Shown here: positions 11,441 through 29,664 of the stretch, one piece after another | How positions within the stretch are numbered: position 1 is the first letter of the stretch | Layout of the letters: each line of letters opens with the position of its first letter | Assembly (NCBI GenBank): GCA_028023455.1 | Contig: JAQFVV010000141.1 | Coordinates: forward strand, 2,832,080-2,896,079 | Direction: 5' to 3' | DNA length: 64,000 bases | Origin: Epiperipatus broadwayi | Lineage: Eukaryota > Onychophora > Udeonychophora > Euonychophora > Peripatidae | Program-made: the position numbers and the translations under genes | Notes under the pieces: generated by a model | What the model saw: only the letters and a program-made list of their open reading frames with translations | Databases searched by the model: none | Told to the model about the DNA's origin: nothing

Positions 11441-11785
11441 TTCTAATGGGTAGCTTTCTTTCAAAAAGGTCAATTTTATAAATATTACTTGAGTATTGCC
11501 TACTCTGATTAATTTTTTAAAAGTATTTTTTATGGTAATAATATTTGTGATGATGTAAACGCTAAAGAAATATATATTTGTATTTATTTTATTTAAATTG
11601 TCTTCTAATAGAATTGTATATAAAAATAGTAATTTTTTGGAAATAAAAAATACTTGAAAAAAAAATACTACTTTGAATAATTTATTAAATAATACAATAA
11701 AAATTTTTGGGAAGAAGTCTATTCCTGGAGTAGTGTCTGTTATCTCTTCTTTTTGTAAGAAGGTATATATTCTACCGATCAAAAG
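11441..11785 (+). pseudogene. Penelope-like element B, copy 2 (inverted relative to copy 1)
   Basis: The plus strand carries the same linker-to-endonuclease junction as copy 1: GYSD near the start, then LLNNTIKIF, KKSIPGVV and CKKVYI at the end. Similarity stops just after the VYI of the GIY-YIG motif, so the endonuclease is truncated. Numerous stops. Copies 1 and 2 point outward on either side of the arm-bounded element A, giving a roughly symmetric inverted layout. The long minus-strand open frame at 11417-11782 is antisense to this remnant and is not a gene. Confidence 0.55.
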
Positions 11786-12030
11786 ATATTATCTACCCAA
11801 CAAGACCTAAACTTGAGAAGTCGGATTCAAACCCTGTCAAACCAAAGAACCAAAATTCAAGACTAAACTGAATTCAAACCCAACTGACGAGCTCAGATCA
11901 AATCAATGGATAACACATGTTGATGGCACATGACTATGCAACAAGGAACTAGCTCAATGGATGATGATTTCTGAGACTACTTGATCTGACTCTAGCTAAC
12001 GTACAATAAAACGGCTGCGGATATTTCTAG
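11786..12030 (-). repeat. Possible tRNA-derived SINE head
   Basis: On the minus strand GGGTTTGAATCC (about 11823-11834) resembles a pol III B box, and a GAGCTCGTCAGTTGGG segment about 60 bp upstream loosely resembles an A box. The patch is richer in G+C than its neighbours. The spacing is longer than in a tRNA, so this is a weak call. Confidence 0.25.
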
Positions 12031-14418
12031 ATCAATTCATATATGTTTTTTTTGGGTTTCCAATACAGACAGCAAGCATGAATATTAATATAAGTAATAA
12101 ATAGTGAAGAAAGTCAAAACCAAATAGGTTATGTAATATATTTAATATAAATAAATATTTGTTCAAATTTTATGATAAGCATTATATATTATCTTTAGTC
12201 TTTGGAGTGTGAATTACAATTTACAACATGTAATGGCAGTTGTGCTCATATGCCAATAATTAATACGCAATCATGGGAGATATATATATATATATATATA
12301 TGGGGGGGGGTGTTTATGCCCCGACAAGTAGACAAATGTAAATATAGGTATTTCATTTCGAAAGAAACTATTATTCTAATGTTATAAAAGAAAGATGTGA
12401 GATTCATTTTCACACATCCATAAATCAATTCATGAAAAGCATGTAGAGTATTTAGAGCATAACATCAATATTTAACAAAAACTTATTTAAAATTATAGAT
12501 GAATATAAAGTAGTTTGATTTTAATAAAATCAATTCATTACGATTTATAAGCATAAGAGCAGGGATTTATTGGAAATGAGAAATAAATGGTACTAATGCC
12601 TTACGAGCAGTAAAAAGAAATATGAATTATAATGTTTTGTCGGTGATTTAAGAAGTAGAATGGCGGATTGTATTCTACAAGTCTTTTCTGTCCTATAAAT
12701 AATCCGTGGAACATAGAGAAAGCCAGGTCGGGACACAGCTGTGAACCTCTGGTATTCCAATATAATAATGACCGAGGGAGGATGCGATTTCTTCCTAATT
12801 ATTTAAAATAACAATAAGATAACTGATGACAAACCTATGAAGCAAGAGTGTGGCTCATGTTAGCAACGTTTGGAATAGTGATGATTCAATGATCATCATA
12901 TGTAATTAAAAAAGCCCAAATTACATAAGAAATGCTCAACGTAATGACCTGATTATGCCAGATTAAAATAAAACTTTATTGAAACAAAGGTGCTTAAACA
13001 CAATCATATAATTATTCTAATCATACCCTAAATATCTTGCCCTCCCTGAATATTAAGATAACATATGAAATTAAAATTAAAATATATCGGTTTTATTTTC
13101 CTTTATCAACCTTTAGTTAAACATTAATAAATATTATCAATACAAATAAATAAGTTTGTGAACTTAAATAAAATAGCCGGGAGCATAGGTTAAAAAATGG
13201 GCTAATATTCATTATCAGTCATTGGTAAAATATCAAACATTAAAAAATCATTCAACTCAATAATTAATAGAACCATATTAATTTAGTTGTAATGGGCAAT
13301 AATTTAACTATAAAATTTAATACAATATTATTTCTATTAGGTAAGTTTAATGAAAGTGTTTATTATTGAGTTGAAAGTATTATAGGCATATTATCAAAAT
13401 TAAATAATATTAACATTCATTCAAATAAATATATAATAAAGTTGGTTAAAATGAACCGCCATAGTAAGAAAAGGAAAGTTATCAAATGTTAATTCTAAGA
13501 CTAGAGATAAGAATAGAGAATTACTTTACAAATTTAAGATATTATAAAGTGAAAAGGAATTTTAACAATACTTAACTTAAAATGTGATTTAAGGTAAAGT
13601 TCATAAAGAGGCCAGAAAATTGGAGCTCAGAAAATAAAGACAATATCAGTCCTTCCATGGTTTGTTCATTAATTTACACGCAGTTCTGGTGGTGTTTACA
13701 AGATAAAATAGGCATGCATTTAACTCATATGAATACCATTGTGGATTGGTTTCCTTAATAATTCAGAAGCTCATTATTGGTATAGAAATTTCTAATTTGC
13801 AGCTACATGTTAAAGATTTTATGGGAACTTTGAGGTCCAGTAATCAGATTCCCAAAGTTAGCCATGTACCATGCTGAAAAGACTATAAAAATTTATAATT
13901 AAATTGACATAGCATCAGGTAGCAATTCTTCTGAAAAAATATGGGTTCTCTCTTTCAGAAACTTTTCCAGGCTATTTATATGTTTCCTGCAGTTTTCCGG
14001 CCCATTCTGACTCTGATGTCTTCAGGCTAAAGCTTTTAAATTATTACAAGTTACAATTTTCGTCTTTTGAATACATTAACTTTGAATTCATTTTTCTATT
14101 TAGAAAATGAATTTGTAAATCTGAATAAATGATTTTAATTAGAACCATCCTTACATTTTAAATTATCGTTTTTAACTAATTAATAAAAATCCCCCATTGT
14201 CTGTGGGAAAGGGTGATCTGAAAGCTTATCGAAAGTATGAATCACAGAAATTTGAACAAAATGGTAAAAGTAAAAATAAAACATTCAGATGTAATCAAAC
14301 TTTATAACAAATATATATTTTTAAATATTCATAAATATATATGTACAATCCACGCAATTGCAATATATATATATATATATAATTAGTTTCCAACCAGTAA
14401 CCACCTAAACATTCACAG

Positions 14419-14456
<38 letters not shown>

Positions 14457-14731
14457 TGAATAACTTTATCATAAAGTTATTAATAATATTAGTAAGTTTA
14501 AACATAAAATAATTGGCTTTAACAAATATTTAAATAATAATCAGTTTTAATCGAAACTAGCATGTATTGAAATAGTATAAAATCCCATTACATTAAAAAA
14601 TTCACTGTTAGTGATAGGGTTTGAAGTAGGCTAATAGTGGGATCTCATGAAGTTCTGATCGAACTTAGATCTGACCACTTCATTATATATATATATGTTA
14701 ATTCTAATATTTTCATGGATAAAAGATGTAA
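12031..14731. other. No gene seen; short TA tracts
   Basis: AT-rich DNA with (TA)n at 12282-12301 followed by a G-run, and TA tracts at 14360-14381 and 14422-14452. Patches of higher complexity (12600-12800, 13600-14040) contain no frame that could be supported. Confidence 0.45.
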
Positions 14732-14888
14732 TATTATTATTACTATTTTCAGGATTTTCCGTGTAGTGAAAAAGCTAAATGCTGACGTTTCAGTACAATA
14801 TCAAGTACCTTGCTCAGAGTGTCCTCTTTCTGAAATGTCAGCATTTAGCTTTTTCACTACACAGAATATCCCGAAAATAGTAATAATA

Positions 14889-14889
<1 letters not shown>
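14732..14889. repeat. Fold-back element with about 60-bp arms
   Basis: 14732-14793 and 14830-14889 are imperfect reverse complements (core AGCTAAATGCTGACR, GTGTAGTGAAAAAG) around a 36-nt loop. The right arm touches a (TA)n tract that leads directly into PLE-B copy 3. The minus strand of the left arm and loop has CTGAGCA, a GTAC/GTAC hairpin and GAAAC, reminiscent of the PLE-A ribozyme-like core but without the CUGANGA consensus. It is probably a derived PLE terminal repeat. Confidence 0.75.

Positions 14890-14890
<1 letters not shown>

Positions 14891-14948
<58 letters not shown>
14891..14948. repeat. (TA)n microsatellite at PLE junction
   Basis: Pure TA tract joining the fold-back repeat to the truncated PLE-B copy. 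Confidence 0.9.
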
Positions 14949-14951
<3 letters not shown>

Positions 14952-14952
14952 A

Positions 14953-15240
14953 TAGTAGTTTGCACTTTGATGAAAGAATAATACTGCATAAAAGTAGGAT
15001 TATAAATAAAAATTTTAGTTCTGCTTTATATATCCAGGAAAATACTACAGGCCACACTATTAACTAAGATGAAGCTAAGTTTGTCTTTATTGGGAGAGAT
15101 AAAATAAAAAGAATTAAAGAATCATTATTATTAAAAGTTTATGATTCTGAAATAATTATGTTATTTAAAATTTATTTTAATATTACGTTTGTATGGGAGA
15201 TAAGCAGAATTGTCAGTAATTGTTCAATTTGCTATTATTT
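14953..15240 (+). pseudogene. Penelope-like element B, copy 3: endonuclease remnant
   Basis: The plus-strand frame reads SSLHFDERI, then FSSALYIQENTTGHTIN, a stop, DEAKFVF, then ESLLLKVYDSE and FVWEISRIV. Copy 1 gives SSLYLSERI, FSSVLYICEKVTSHIIN, EAKVVF, IYDSD and HVWDISGIV at the same places. The TTGHTIN and EAK elements are typical of Penelope GIY-YIG endonucleases. The first part of the domain has been replaced by the (TA)n tract. The non-coding tail shared with copy 1 continues to about 15335. Confidence 0.7.
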
Positions 15241-18126
15241 TGTAGTTATTTTTTAATTGAAGATTTTTCTTGTAGCAGTAAAACAATTGGTTGTGGTTGA
15301 GTTGTAAATTTGGGATAATTTTGATTATATATATTGAAAAGGTATTAATTAGTCATCATCCCATTTTACCTACTATGTTTCATAGTAGTATCTTTTTTGC
15401 TAATTCCAACACATCCCAGTCCATGAATATAAGCTTCTAGGGAGTTATTTTATATGAAATAGAGTTATTTCCATGTACGTGCATGTACTTGTATAAGTTC
15501 ACTCATACAATAATTATATTAATATTTGTGTGTGTATAATGTATAGCTGTTATAAATTTAAATATTTAATAAATTGATATAATTTAAATTAAGTGCATAA
15601 ACATTGTTGTATGTGTGTAATTACATACATATATATGCAAAAGGAGCCGTAATGCAGTAGATTTAAAAGCATTACAATTCTTGTATATTAATTTGAAATT
15701 GATTTATTTTTAGTTAAAACTCTTTATTTAAAGCCTTTCGTATATCAAATTCAATTCCTGTGGTAGTCACACACACATATATATTAAAATTTTATGAACT
15801 TAAACTCTTTTAAAAAAAGTTATCTGTTGTTATAAAAATTTATAATTCTTAGAAAAAGCATCTGCAAGTAATAAATCAAACCTGGAGACAAAATTTTAAT
15901 GCCTATCAAAAACAATAACTAAGAACAAAGAGTGACATGTTTAACTATTATTGTTTCACCAAGAAAATGACCAAAGTTTTCAATTTATGTATTTTTAATT
16001 ACAAAGAAAACTTTGTAAAAGTTGTAAACAGGATGCTCAAATTACCAATTTTCTTGTATAAATAACTTTAAGTTTTGCTAAGGGGGGTTCACTTGTTAAC
16101 TTTTTACCATGATAACTTTTGAGTAAAGCAACCACTGACCCTCCCTTTTCAGGAGAATTGGTCAATTCTCAAGTCACAGTTCAAGACCCACCAGCCTGAT
16201 CAGAAAACAGCATCAGAAATGAATCAGTGCAGATGAAAATGATGGTGATCAGCTTCCTAGAAGCCTGAACAAAGAAGACATGGTAACAATTTTTCCCACA
16301 GAGCTCTTTAAAATTAACTCTCATAAATTTATAAATGAATCTCTAAATTTCTTAAGATAGCTAATATTAAACATGCACAAACTTTTAAATTTAAACTATA
16401 ATAATGTTTCATAAACTAAAAGTTAATTTCAATTTGTAAATTATAATTGAACTTTTAAAATATTACCTGTAAACTTCCCTATTTTTATTTCTTTATAAAA
16501 CTCTAAATGCTTGTAAATAATAACTTATTGAGTTATAAATCTATCTATCTAATCTGTGGTCATGCCTTACTTATTTGTTTTAAATATATTTATTTCATAT
16601 TTTATGTTATGTCCAGTTCAGAATGGAGATTGATTTAATGAATAAAGTTTGAGGGGAAGAGATGATTAGAGGCTCTCTCCAAATTAAGTCATGATGCTCT
16701 TTATCACACATACTCAAATCTCTGCTCTGAAAACCTAAATCTTTTTGTTAAGCTATTATGTTTAGCTTGCTATTATTGTTGCCATTATAATTAGGTTTGC
16801 AATTAATAAATAATTAGTTAATAAATGGAATAATGAGTTATAAAGCATATTATACTTATTGTTTTATTCCCATACATGGTTTAATATTCCTTCTTAGTTA
16901 TATTATAAACTATGCAGATTTATTAAAATCTTAGATTACTTTTAAGTATTACTTTTTAGCATGTTTTAAGAATGCTAATAATGAACTGGCATGTGGTAGT
17001 TTTACAGAAAACTATATAATTTTGCATACTTTTAATTATTAAGTAATATCATGTTTAGCATGGTGAATGGGTTTTAGGAAGCACATATGTGCATATATTC
17101 CTTGCTGTATGTTTTATATGAAAAGGCTTCTGGTTTTAATGGCCACCCCATCTTCTTAGTTTGGACAGCTCTCCTTTAGAACTGAAACATGAGGGTCCAG
17201 ATTGTTTTTTATAAGCTGTTCCAATCACTGAACTATGTGTTCAATTTATTCATAACCATCATATGGTCTATGGAACAGAATACTTGATACTGAACCCCCT
17301 GATTAACTACACATTTGAGGTGCACACCTCACTAGTAATATATATAATGTCATACTACCGAAAGTCATACTACAAAGCTCCAGTTCATCCCTCTATAAAG
17401 TAATGTAATATTTCAGCATTGAACTGAATCTGTAATCTAGTTTGTATGTATATAATCTGCATGGAGAGCTAATCGCAGCTTCTTAAGTATTAATAAATGA
17501 ATTTTATGAAATGTTATGATGATAAATCATCATTCTTGCATAACTTAACCATCACAAGCCTAATAGGTCAGGCATAATTAGAAACCATAGATTATAGAAC
17601 TTGTTATAATCTCTTAAATTATAGTGCATCAGATTAGATTCTGTTACTTTCTCATCATTTTTATACCTACATGTGTCCTACAATGCATTCTTGTGTTTTT
17701 TATTTATATTTATTAATTAAAATATATTAAACTATAACCACTGTGTTGAGTTCCATTCGTAATCCTTACCAGGTCTTAATTAATTTTCTTAATGCTAAAT
17801 CTTAGTTAAGTTTTTTAAAAGTAGCTTTACTTATTAATCTATGCATTATCTAGCCAGCCATAGGTTTCTGTGTGTATATAAATAATAGTAATTTAGTTAA
17901 TATTCCTGGAGTCTCTTGCTATACCTTTTGCTACTGCCGCCATATAAACTAAGAAATTTTGAGTGCAGCATCAAATATGTCATCCATAGTGCAATAAGTC
18001 ATGGAGTGTTGGTGGAGCTGAGATGTGGGCAGTTTTGAGGTCTCAACACCTCATCTAGATCAGCCTTGGTATAATTTGCCAGGATTCTAAGTTTTGTTAT
18101 GTAAATGGACAAACATGACTGTTACA
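15241..18126. other. No gene supported
   Basis: AT-rich DNA. An exon-like block at 16153-16282 is bounded by CCCTTTTCAG and a GTAAC donor, but the only long frame ends in a stop. Moderately complex patches at 17110-17340 and 17920-18110 look like old repeats of unknown family. Confidence 0.4.

Positions 18127-18198
<72 letters not shown>
18127..18198. repeat. (TA)n microsatellite
   Basis: Pure TA tract of about 72 bp lying just beyond the 3' end of the 1.7 kb repeat that follows. Confidence 0.9.
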
Positions 18199-18201
<3 letters not shown>

Positions 18202-18246
18202 AATGCATACTTTTCAGTTGTGTATTTTATATAACAAAAAAAAAAA

Positions 18247-19954
18247 CATTTAATTATTATACTTTCTAATTTATCTTTCTTGTTTTAAGATTAGGTCACA
18301 ATATGGCTAGAAACCTAAGCATCAAAACCTATATTTCTACTACAACTTGTCTACCCTGGATCTCTACACTTCTTAATATATACTTTGAATCTATCTATCA
18401 CCTAGCTCTAACATTAAACCATAAATCATATAAAATATTATTTTCTGAGACTCAACAATTGATTATAATTATCAATTAAATAAGTACTAAGGTAGATTTA
18501 CAAAGACAGTTACAAAAGAGTGGGTTTTATTATAAATATATATTTCCATGACATCTTGAATTAATCCCATCAAATTAATAAAATCTATTTTAATGTTATA
18601 TCTATTATAATAACCAGTACTACCTTATGCATATATCAAGGTTCTTACTTATTCCAATATGATAACAATAATTCCTATATTTAAGATAATTGAATATTAA
18701 GAGGGATTTTACTAAGATCCAACCATCTTAATCATAACCACATCTAACATTATAATATACTTCAATTCATTTCATTAGGATTAGTATATATTTTTAACAA
18801 GAATAATAAATTCCCAATTATAAATCATCATCATACTTTCTAACAATTAATATAACTATAACTTATAACTAACTATTACTTATAAAATGAATTACTTTTA
18901 TTATCATCGTAAATATAATCCTTATTCGAACTAATTACCATTTAGACATTAGTCAGCTAAATAATGAACTTTCTTGTTTTTATATACCCTGTTAACTTTA
19001 ATTAAATTGTCTAAAATATTCTCATATCAATATATGATATTCACATACTCTTCTGAACGTATTTGAAATGAACTCAAATATATTTTCATATGAAATTTCC
19101 ATGTGACTATAAAGATATAACCATTTTTTAAATTAAAACTATAATGCTATTAAATGTTCTCATTAAAGTAATAGTGATTGAATTTAATAAACAATTAAAT
19201 CTATCAGTTTTGTTCTATATATAATATACCAATAATTGTGTGTTTGGATATGACAGAGTGGTGGAAATAATTCCAAATTGAAACAAAGACTTCACTCATT
19301 CACTACATTTACAATATTAGTTTATTTACATGAATAACAATAATTATTAACATAATTTTAAATAGTAAGATAATAACAACAAAATATAACACATATAATT
19401 TCTTTAACATTTGTACAATTATATACAGTAATGAAAACCGCTGACTCCTATCTACTAAAGAATAAAATTTTAAACTTATAGGAATCTATTTTTCAATTTC
19501 CAAGAATCATTGTGAATAATATTGTTATTATTGTTATTTTTAACTATAGGTTCCATATTTTATGTATAATTCCTATATAAGATCCATATTATTATATTTA
19601 TGAATGCAAAACAACCACATCACATATTGTCAGAATATGATTATTTTTATCACCTAAAAAATCTATGAAATTAATACCCATAATAAAACCAAAGATACAA
19701 TACCATTTGATCATCACTCTTTCCATTCATTTCCTCTTTTTTTGTTTGCATTATTGATCTCATTTGTTTTTATTTTCATATAGGGTCACTTTAAGACTAA
19801 TTACTTAATGGAACCTTTGTTTTGTATTTACATTTTTATTTTCCATTTAAACAATTTTCCACACTTAGATAAACCATTATACTTTTTTTATAAATCCACC
19901 TATATCCCATACCTACCTTACTTTCTTTATAATTAACGTTCTGTAGATAAGACA
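18247..19954 (-). mobile_element. 1.7 kb LTR of element 1 (3' LTR)
   Basis: The whole stretch is repeated as two pieces, 21472-21757 and 26637-28068, in the same orientation and with only a few per cent differences. On the minus strand it starts TGTCTTATCTACAG right after an A/G-rich tract, while the other copy starts TGTTTCTTATCTACAG. A TG start, A/G-rich upstream tract, gag-like gene and PBS between the copies make LTR the best reading. The 3' boundary near 18247 is approximate. The first codons of the LTR overlap the end of the gag-like frame. Confidence 0.7.
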
Positions 19955-20820
19955 ATTTCTTTCTGCATCTTTTTCATATGTTCACCCATCTTAGATCTGA
20001 ACTTATGATTTTCTATCATATCCCCTTTCACCATACTCATATCTTCAAACATTTCCTTCTTAATTTCTTTTTTACATATACCCATATCAAAATCTTTTTT
20101 TTTCTATCTCTACCCATCTCGATACATTCTTTCCTAATATCCTGTATTTGAAAATTAAAACAAGTAATATAACTACCTATCATTACATTAGAAATTTTTA
20201 TTTTCTCATCCATTTTATCCAGAGAAATGTTTATTTTCTCTTTCAACTCGTGAAACCTCTCTTTATTCTCTCCTTCATTGTGAGATAAGATTTGACTTAA
20301 CTTGGTTATTCTCTTCTTTATGGCATCACTCACTTTTTTACAATTGTTGTCTAACACATCTCTATGAATCTTTAATTCTTCTTGAGTTAACTGATAGTAC
20401 TCATGAATTTTATCGTCTATCATTTTGATATTTTTCGCGCTTAATAGCTCAATTTTAAAATACATGTTCTCTTTTAATGCTTTTAAATCCTCTTCATTTT
20501 TATCGAATCTACTATCAAAGTTACACTTCATATTTTCCAAGTTACTCCTGACATCATCCATATTATTTTTCATTTCATCAAAATTACTCTTGATTTCATT
20601 TTTATTATCATCAATTTTTTTATTCATTTGATTCATATCTTCTTTGTTATCATCATTTTTTATTCATATCTTATTTCATTTTATTCATAACTTTTTTATT
20701 GTGATCTAATTTTTTACTAAACTATGTGATAAATTTTATAAACATGTTCAAATCACAATTATTTTCAGAGCTCTTAAAACTTACAACTTCATCCAACTCT
20801 TTTTCTTTGTTATCACTCAT
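19933..20820 (-). pseudogene. Gag-like coiled-coil protein of LTR element 1
   Basis: The minus-strand frame starts at ATG 20820-20818 (MSDNKEKELDEVV) and is interrupted by stops in the first 60 codons. It then stays open for 199 codons to a run of A residues near 20095, where a frameshift lets the reading continue to the stop at 19933. The long middle part is almost wholly heptad-like Lys/Glu/Asn/Asp sequence with repeated NMxD/NMKC blocks: a predicted coiled coil without catalytic motifs. Position after a PBS and before an LTR suggests the N-terminal part of a Gag. No protease, RT or integrase is present between the LTRs, so the element is pol-less. Seen: coiled-coil composition and breaks. 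Inferred: Gag origin. Confidence 0.6.
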
Positions 20821-21345
20821 TTTGTTAAAATTAAACATTATCTTAATACTTAACTAAAATATTACTATTTTTATATTATCATTAAAATATTTATCCGCCA
20901 AGTCAGAAGCCACATATATCTGAGCATCTCCTTACAACCACCAAATACTACTTTTAGATATTACCTCACATATTTCTTAAGTTACCATCTTTAAACTTCT
21001 TATTATCATCACTTCTTTAAATTTTAATCACTTCCATATTAATTTGCTTTATTTAATTTGTCAAATCACCTTCACACTAGTCATATCACATTTGTTAATT
21101 TAACAACCTCCAAAAACATCATGAAGATAGTCTATCCAAAATTAATGGGACGAGTCACATGTCATTTCTATGTATCATGTCCATTGCTTTATTCATCATG
21201 TCCATTGCTTTATTCACCTACACATAAGGAGCTCACCATGCTGCTGCATCAAAAACCCTTTTAACATATATAACTAGCAATCATCATTCAACATATCTCA
21301 CACACTCCCATATTGTATCCTCCAACATCCAATTAACTAATTGGT
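20821..21345. other. Leader region of LTR element 1
   Basis: Non-coding 5' leader between the PBS and the gag-like start. It includes a small tandem duplication of CATGTCCATTGCTTTATTC (about 21177-21212). Confidence 0.5.
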
Positions 21346-21363
21346 GTACATGTTTGGGCACCA
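21346..21363 (-). promoter_or_regulatory. Primer binding site of LTR element 1
   Basis: On the minus strand TGGTGCCCAAACATG begins at 21363. TGG followed by a GC-rich stretch mirrors the CCA end of a tRNA, and TGGTGCCCAA is close to typical Ty3/gypsy PBS sequences. It lies between the 5' LTR and the gag-like frame, as required, though about 100 bp of TA-rich DNA separates it from the LTR end. Confidence 0.6.
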
Positions 21364-21400
21364 AAAACCCTCAAGCTCTGTAACCCTTTTTTCAGATGTG

Positions 21401-21430
<30 letters not shown>

Positions 21431-21434
<4 letters not shown>

Positions 21435-21439
21435 ATTAA

Positions 21440-21486
<47 letters not shown>
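21431..21486. repeat. Palindrome with (TA)n centre at LTR end
   Basis: AATAATTAAATGTAT (21431-21445) and its exact reverse complement (21472-21486) flank a TA tract; another TA tract lies at 21403-21430. The right arm is the LTR's own terminal sequence, so the left arm looks like a fold-back duplication of the LTR end. Confidence 0.85.
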
Positions 21487-28068
<6,582 letters not shown>

Positions 28069-28958
28069 GATGTCTACTAGACTCAAATGCTATAAATATA
28101 CAATGGAGGTTTTATTTACTTTCCTAATAAGGTGTGCTCTCATGGCAAGTAACATTTATTCTTCATGATACTATATTAATATCCAAGATTTTTCATTAAG
28201 CTTTTGTGTATTTGATCACCTTCATCTTATGGAAATTCCTCACATTATAACATCCAACTACATATATGAGTATCACTTAGATTAACCTCAATATGTTCTT
28301 ATCAGTTCTTCAGGAAATTACAATTTACCACATCGACTATCCCTGGAATGACAACCTATATAACTATAAAAAAGATCACAGGCATACATCATACAATAAA
28401 TCAGCATAACTATATAATAATATTATCTTTCCATTAATTATTTTGAAAAGTCCTGGTGATATACTACAAAACAAAGTGTAAGTATAATTTGACAATAGTC
28501 AATATTTATTTATTTATTTTTAACTTGGGATCATAAGTTTACTTATTGTATCATATAGTTTATCATCCACCCATCTTTAATCCTTTCAGATTACTTTTCT
28601 TCACATTTCATTATCATACATTTGGTTATTTTCACTATTATATTACTAGGTTATTTAACATTACCTTATATTAATCAACTTACATTTTAAAATATATCAT
28701 ACATTAATCTTACCTTGATATGATTTTATAATAAAACTTAGAACATTATTTTACCCATTTCACTCTTCTATTTACTTAGCATCTATAATGTTCTCATTTG
28801 GAATATATCTAAAATTATTCTTAAAACATTAATCCTATAAAACAATTCTTAACATAATGAAGATTAACTTCATAACAAAAAAAATATAAAGTTCGTAATT
28901 ATCTAATTCCTATCCAAAGAATCGAAAATTGTTATTTAATTTGTTTGTTTTTTTATAC
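28069..28958. other. No gene seen
   Basis: AT-rich DNA between the LTR element and the LINE target duplication; nothing recognised. Confidence 0.5.
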
Positions 28959-28992
28959 GTATGTAAACCTGACAGTTCAGATTTTCTTCCAG
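28959..28992. repeat. Target-site duplication of LINE, 3' side
   Basis: Matches 32549-32581 with 3 mismatches over 33 bp (shared CAGATTTTCTTCCA core). It lies immediately beyond the LINE's 3' end. Confidence 0.7.
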
Positions 28993-29092
28993 TATGGTAT
29001 CAAAAACAGGTTTATTCAACTATGTTTACAATAAAGAAAAAATTATAAAATAACATTAAATTTGGCAATACATTTATAAACCATTAAATTAC

Positions 29093-29530
29093 TTAATGCC
29101 CAATATTAATAAGATTCCATGTGGAATTTACTATTAGGTGAGGAGCTAACTTCAAATCTCTTTCTTTGATATCTTTTAATATTTGTAAAAAAAATAATGT
29201 TGGATCAGGTATAACAGACTTGAAGATTAGGAAGCATCTGACAAACCATAGACAGAAAGTGATGAAAGTTGCACTTCTTATAATTGCAAAATCCCCATAA
29301 GCAAAACATTTTATGAGTGTGTTGATAATTGGATGTTTTGGTGTATAAATTTTATTAATCAATATTCTACAGCCCTGAAGAGAGGAACAATCATTGAAAA
29401 TGTGAAATATGGTATCATCCTCCATATGGCAGAGTGAGCAAACAGGGTCCAATGATGAAAAACCTCTATACATCACAAGAAAGTGGCTTGTTGGAAGGGC
29501 ATTGAGATTTAGCTTTAGAAGAAAGTCCAA
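29093..29530 (-). pseudogene. LINE ORF2 C-terminal domain with CCHC motif
   Basis: About 145 residues in a frame separate from the RT. It contains C-x2-C, then H and C in the order CSLCHMEDDTIFHIFNDC, the Cys/His cluster that many LINEs carry after the RT and which binds nucleic acid. It is separated from the RT frame by about 130 bp with a stop, so it is the tail of the same broken ORF2. The frame ends at the natural stop 29093, about 100 bp before the element's end. The Met used as start is arbitrary. Confidence 0.8.
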
Positions 29531-29664
29531 ATATTTTGGCTCTAGATTACATCTTTTATATTTCTTTATAATGGCAAAGTTTGTACAGGTGAGAATGCTA
29601 TGATCTGGGATAATTGTTGAAAAAAAAAGAAGATAGGCATCCCAATAATGAAGTTTCGTTGGTT

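Noticed and set aside
11417-11782. 121-codon minus-strand open frame.
   Set aside because: It is antisense to the Penelope-B copy 2 remnant; the similarity to copy 1 makes sense only on the plus strand.
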